Shown here: one piece after another, positions 6,579-9,742 of the stretch | Layout of the letters: each line of letters starts with the position of its first letter | Position numbering within the stretch: the first letter of the stretch is position 1 | Source: Candidatus Neomicrothrix sp. UBA825 | Lineage (GTDB): Bacteria; Actinomycetota; Acidimicrobiia; Acidimicrobiales; UBA8592 | Length of the DNA stretch: 9,742 bases | Reading direction: 5' to 3' | Assembly (NCBI GenBank): GCA_002295705.1 | Contig: DBHP01000005.1 | Location: 23,889-33,630 of the forward strand | Position numbers and translations under genes: made by a program | The notes under the pieces: generated by a model | The model's database searches: none | The model's input: only the letters and a program-made list of their open reading frames with translations | What the model was told of the DNA's origin: nothing

Positions 6579-7787
6579 ATGGATTTCACCTATTCAATAA
6601 CAGAAAAAGAGTTTGTAGAGGAAGTACGAACCTGGCTAGAAGAACACATAGTTGGCGAATTCGTCTCTTTGAGAGGGAAAGGTCTAACAGGGCATGATGA
6701 TGTTCCAGCAGAGCTACAAATAGAGTGGGAAAAAGAATTAGCAAAAGGCGGCTGGCTAGGCATAGATTTCCCTAAATCTATAGGCGGAAGAGAGTGTTCA
6801 TTAGTTGAACAAGTTCTTTTCCACAAAACTTATGTCGAAGCGCTTGCCCCGGGCAGAATACCCAATATGGGTGTGACCCTGTTGGGACCAACACTCATGG
6901 CTTTTGGCACAGAACAACAACAAAGTCGCTTTGTCCCGCCAATTCTTTCAGGGGACGAACTTTGGTGCCAAGGCTATAGTGAGCCAGACGCTGGATCAGA
7001 CCTGTCAAATGTTCATACAAAAGCTGAGCTACAAGGAGACGAATGGGTTTTGAACGGACAAAAGGTTTGGACATCCCTAGCCCAGTTTGCCGACTGGATC
7101 TTCGTCGTAGCAAGAACAGGTAAAGATAGCAAAAGGCACAGTGGCCTAAGCTACCTTCTTGTTCCAATGGAACAAGAAGGAGTTTCTATTCGCCCCATAA
7201 TCCAAATAACAGGTGGAGCAGAATTTAACGAAACTTTCTTTACCGACGCAAGGACACCAAAAGAAAACATTGTCGGTCAAGAAGGCGAAGGGTGGAAAGT
7301 CGCAATGGGCACTCTCTCATTTGAACGCGGAGCATCAACTCTGGGGCAGCAAGTGAGTTTCCGTCAAGAGTTAGATGAGCTTATGGCAGAGGCTAAAGCA
7401 ACCGGCAGATGGGATGATCCGATAGTTAGACAAAAGCTCACTGAATCCTACATCGGACTCGAAGTCCTCCGTTATAACCAACTCAGAATGCTTACAGCCT
7501 TAGCAGCAGATGGGGTCCCAGGAGCCGAACAGAGCATAGGAAAACTATATTGGGCATCCTGGCATCGACAATTAGGCGAACTCTGGATGCTCGTCAGGGG
7601 AGCATCGGGGATGATTGCCTGCAACGGGTATACAGGCCACGAAGGGAAAAGCTACTCCCTTGACAAAGAACAAAGAACTTTTCTTTACAGTCGAGCTCAT
7701 ACAATCTACGGCGGAAGTAACCAAGTCCAGCGCAACATAATTGGGGAAAGAGTACTTGGGCTACCAAAGGAACCAAAGAACAACTAG
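6579..7787 (+). CDS. Acyl-CoA dehydrogenase (PimC/FadE-like)
   Basis: FAD-dependent enzyme of the acyl-CoA dehydrogenase family, introducing an alpha-beta double bond in an acyl-CoA and passing electrons to ETF. The order is standard: an N-terminal helical domain (about 1-125), a middle beta domain with the FAD/substrate motif CQGYSEPDAGSD (130-141) and LNGQKVWTS (158-166), and a C-terminal helical domain ending YGGSNQVQRNIIGERVLGLP (377-396). The sequence SFERG (247-251) and the CQGYSEP variant resemble the pimeloyl-CoA dehydrogenase large-subunit (PimC) and FadE group. The 402-residue length is complete. The position holding the catalytic Glu of short/medium-chain enzymes (YEGT) is Gly here, as in many YGGSN-type members, so the base must come from elsewhere or from a partner subunit. 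No companion small subunit is adjacent. A thiolase follows after 74 bases. The substrate cannot be told from sequence. Confidence 0.92.
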   Translation: MDFTYSITEKEFVEEVRTWLEEHIVGEFVSLRGKGLTGHDDVPAELQIEWEKELAKGGWLGIDFPKSIGGRECSLVEQVLFHKTYVEALAPGRIPNMGVTLLGPTLMAFGTEQQQSRFVPPILSGDELWCQGYSEPDAGSDLSNVHTKAELQGDEWVLNGQKVWTSLAQFADWIFVVARTGKDSKRHSGLSYLLVPMEQEGVSIRPIIQITGGAEFNETFFTDARTPKENIVGQEGEGWKVAMGTLSFERGASTLGQQVSFRQELDELMAEAKATGRWDDPIVRQKLTESYIGLEVLRYNQLRMLTALAADGVPGAEQSIGKLYWASWHRQLGELWMLVRGASGMIACNGYTGHEGKSYSLDKEQRTFLYSRAHTIYGGSNQVQRNIIGERVLGLPKEPKNN

Positions 7788-7819
7788 CCTCTGCTATCAG
7801 AAGCTAACCAAAATGGATC

Positions 7820-7855
7820 ATAAATAAAGTACGATAAATAACAAAACCGAAAGGA
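7820..7855 (+). promoter_or_regulatory. Candidate promoter and ribosome binding site of the thiolase gene
   Basis: TACGAT at 7830-7835 is a -10-like hexamer. GAAAGGA at 7849-7855 is a clear Shine-Dalgarno sequence 6 bases before the ATG at 7862, so this gene has a leader, unlike aacS and dapD. The 8-base word ATAAATAA occurs twice, at 7820-7827 and 7834-7841, with starts 14 bases apart and overlapping the -10 box. That could be a regulator site or only AT-rich promoter sequence. No good -35 box is visible. Confidence 0.45.
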
Positions 7856-7861
7856 ACACAA

Positions 7862-9031
7862 ATGAACGACGCCTACATCATTGACGCAATAAGAACCCCT
7901 GTTGGTAGAAGGGGAGGTGGGCTATCCCAGGTGCACCCTGCTGATCTAGGAGCACACGCAATAAAAGGGCTTCTTGAGAGAACAGGTCTGGACCCACTTG
8001 CAGTAGATGATGTAATAATGGGTTGTCTTGACAATATGGGACCACAAGCAGGCGACATTGCACGAACTGCATGGCTCGCCGCAGGTATGCCAGAGTCAGT
8101 TCCAGGCGTAACGGTTGATCGCCAATGCGGTTCTGGTCAACAAGCAGTAAGTTTCGCTGCTATGGGAGTGATGTCTGGCGTTCAGGACCTCGTGGTAGCT
8201 GGCGGCATACAAAATATGAGCCTAATTCCAATAGGGTCGGCTATGGATGTTATGGGGCATGAAAGTATTGGCCATCCAGAAATTGAAGATCCCTTCACTA
8301 CGTCAACGGGATGGGTGGATCGCTATGGTACACAAGAAGTTTCTCAATTTCGAGGAGCGGAACTCATCGCAAAGAAGTGGAACCTCAGTAGAGAACAATT
8401 AGAGGAGTTTGCTTTAGAATCCCATGAAAGAGCAGCTCAAGCCCAAGACGAAGGACGCTTCGATAATGAAATTCTTCCATTTGGGGGTATTGAGAATGAT
8501 GAGGGTGTTCGCAGAGGAACCACTCTGGAGAAGATGGCTCAATTACCTACACTAGAAGAAGGAGGTGTCATAACGGCAGCAGTCGCCTCCCAGATTTCAG
8601 ATGGAGCTGTGGCTCTTCTCATAGCGGGCGAGCAAGCAGTCAAAGACCATGGACTTAAGCCCCGTGCACGAATACATCACATGAGCGTCAGAGGCGATGA
8701 TCCCATATATATGTTGACAGGTCCTATCCCCGCAACAGAATATGCTTTTAAAAAGACGGGAATGACCCCAGATGATATTGATTTATTCGAATGCAATGAA
8801 GCATTCGCACCTGTCCCACTGGTTTGGATGCAGGAACATGACATACCTCATGAGAAAGTTAACGTTAATGGGGGAGCAATAGCTCTTGGACATCCACTAG
8901 GGTGCACAGGAGGAAGACTCATGACTACTCTTTTGAATGAGCTAGAACGAACAGGTGGCCGTTACGGACTTCAAACCATGTGTGAAGGCGGTGGACAAGC
9001 AAACGTCACAATTATTGAAACGTTATCCTAG
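7862..9031 (+). CDS. Thiolase family protein (acetyl-CoA C-acetyltransferase/3-ketoacyl-CoA thiolase, FadA-like)
   Basis: The 389-residue enzyme is a complete biosynthetic/degradative thiolase, splitting or forming 3-ketoacyl-CoA. The nucleophile is C89 in DRQCGSGQQAV. NEAF lies in the FECNEAFAPVP stretch, the histidine is H344 in GGAIALGHPLGCTGGR, and the second cysteine is C374 in MCEGGGQANVTIIE. All catalytic positions are present. The start is supported by a GAAAGGA ribosome site 6 bases upstream. It lies downstream of the acyl-CoA dehydrogenase with its own probable promoter, and its last 9 bases overlap the end of the convergent hydratase gene. With acetoacetyl-CoA from the ligase at 696 it could form two acetyl-CoA. 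A beta-oxidation or 3-ketoadipyl-CoA role is equally possible. Chain-length preference is not visible. Confidence 0.92.
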   Translation: MNDAYIIDAIRTPVGRRGGGLSQVHPADLGAHAIKGLLERTGLDPLAVDDVIMGCLDNMGPQAGDIARTAWLAAGMPESVPGVTVDRQCGSGQQAVSFAAMGVMSGVQDLVVAGGIQNMSLIPIGSAMDVMGHESIGHPEIEDPFTTSTGWVDRYGTQEVSQFRGAELIAKKWNLSREQLEEFALESHERAAQAQDEGRFDNEILPFGGIENDEGVRRGTTLEKMAQLPTLEEGGVITAAVASQISDGAVALLIAGEQAVKDHGLKPRARIHHMSVRGDDPIYMLTGPIPATEYAFKKTGMTPDDIDLFECNEAFAPVPLVWMQEHDIPHEKVNVNGGAIALGHPLGCTGGRLMTTLLNELERTGGRYGLQTMCEGGGQANVTIIETLS

Positions 9032-9742
9032 ATAATTGGGTTCGTAATCCACAACTTCATCAATTAAACCCCACTCAAGTGCCTCAGGTAGCGATAACCT
9101 TTTCCCACTCATGGCCAAGTAAGCAGTCTTTTGAGGCCCTATTCTCCTGGGTAGGCTAACAGTCCCGCCCGCACCCGGAATTAAGCCCATAGAAATTTCA
9201 GGAAGAAAAATCTCTACAGATTCATTACCGTATACTTTTGATGCAAAAGCAGGAATTTCAATGCCAGCACCGGCGCAAACCCCATGTAAATAAACCTCAA
9301 GTTTGTCGGCAATGGAATGCGAAGAAAGTGCAGGACTTCTATGCATGCGTATGATGTGCCCATCTGGCGGGAAGTCAACGAGGCCGAATTCGGCTAAGTC
9401 CCCACCGGAACAGAAAGATTTTCCTAATCCATGGAGCTTTACCCTTTTTACCATTTCATCAAATCGAGCGATTTGAAGAAAGTCAAAAAGTTGATCCCTC
9501 ATATCAGATGAGAATGCATTAGAACGTTCAGGTCTATTCAAATAAATTTCAAGCGACTCATCCGATCTATTGGCTAATACAGCAGGCTTTCCATCTACTA
9601 CTTGGGACATGTCGCCTCGTTGATTCAACCATGCTTTGAACTGAGATCCGCTTTGAAGCATCCCATACGAAAGCGACTCCAGCACGAGACCTTGTGAGAC
9701 GTTTTGATAAGCTCTCTGACGCAAAAGGTGCGCAAGTACAAG
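9023..9742 (-). CDS. Enoyl-CoA hydratase/isomerase family protein, 5' end outside the window
   Basis: A crotonase-fold enzyme that hydrates trans-2-enoyl-CoA or isomerises related esters. The visible 239 residues include YLNRPERSNAF, the oxyanion-hole segment FCSGGDLAEFG, GVCAGAGIEIPAFA and LPEISMGLIPGAGGTVSLPR. Two glutamates match the catalytic pair of rat mitochondrial hydratase (E144, E164). They are encoded at 9259-9257 and 9199-9197 and are 20 residues apart, as in that enzyme, so it should be an active hydratase. The frame is open to the window edge, and about 65 residues precede the conserved fold (ending ...FKAWLNQRG). A TTG at 9724 is the first possible start, but the gene more likely begins beyond 9742. 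The upstream part resembles the tail of a degenerate first crotonase-like domain seen in some long actinobacterial hydratases as I recall. The stop overlaps the thiolase gene tail to tail by 9 bases. Confidence 0.85.
   Translation of the reverse strand, partial: LVLAHLLRQRAYQNVSQGLVLESLSYGMLQSGSQFKAWLNQRGDMSQVVDGKPAVLANRSDESLEIYLNRPERSNAFSSDMRDQLFDFLQIARFDEMVKRVKLHGLGKSFCSGGDLAEFGLVDFPPDGHIIRMHRSPALSSHSIADKLEVYLHGVCAGAGIEIPAFASKVYGNESVEIFLPEISMGLIPGAGGTVSLPRRIGPQKTAYLAMSGKRLSLPEALEWGLIDEVVDYEPNYLG

Noticed and set aside
6579..9742. A new biosynthetic or defence system formed by the dehydrogenase, thiolase and hydratase
   Set aside because: All three are recognisable beta-oxidation-type enzymes with intact or family-typical active sites. 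The hydratase is on the opposite strand, and nothing marks a novel system.

Overview
The window is a gene-dense chromosomal segment, probably from a streamlined, uncultured actinobacterium. Lineage evidence: a three-helix GlpR/SepX-like protein followed by tRNA-Ala (a pairing I recall from other Actinobacteria), a DapD of the mycobacterial type, a PimC/FadE-type acyl-CoA dehydrogenase, and start sites that look leaderless. By eye G+C is in the low to mid 40s percent, low for Actinobacteria. That fits aquatic low-GC lineages, for example marine Acidimicrobiia or similar groups. This placement is inference.

Layout from left to right: (1) a GlpR/SepX-like membrane protein (19-525) and tRNA-Ala with anticodon CGC (567-640). 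(2) An acetoacetate-CoA ligase (696-2651) whose stop overlaps the start of a CitE-like CoA-ester lyase (2648-3484). (3) A convergent RhtA-like EamA exporter (3481-4344, minus strand), divergent from dapD (4402-5541) and rsgA (5556-6542). (4) An acyl-CoA dehydrogenase (6579-7787) and a thiolase (7862-9031) on the plus strand, meeting a convergent enoyl-CoA hydratase (9023-9742, minus strand) that runs off the right edge.

Most of the window is acyl-CoA metabolism: ligase, lyase, dehydrogenase, hydratase and thiolase. The ligase-lyase pair has an attractive reading. If the lyase cleaves HMG-CoA (as I recall for a mycobacterial CitE homologue), it would release acetoacetate. The co-translated ligase would activate that to acetoacetyl-CoA, and a thiolase such as the one at 7862 would split it to acetyl-CoA. 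That would be the end of leucine catabolism. The dehydrogenase, thiolase and hydratase also fit ordinary beta-oxidation. DapD serves lysine and peptidoglycan synthesis, RsgA 30S ribosome maturation, and the GlpR-like protein probably cell division.

The longest gap between genes is about 74 bases, so no stretch over 300 bases lacks a gene. Both convergent gene pairs overlap at their stop codons, and I see no intrinsic terminators. I found no mobile element, CRISPR array, phage gene or defence system, and no clear new multi-gene system. The points worth checking are metabolic coupling, start-site architecture and a few family deviations.
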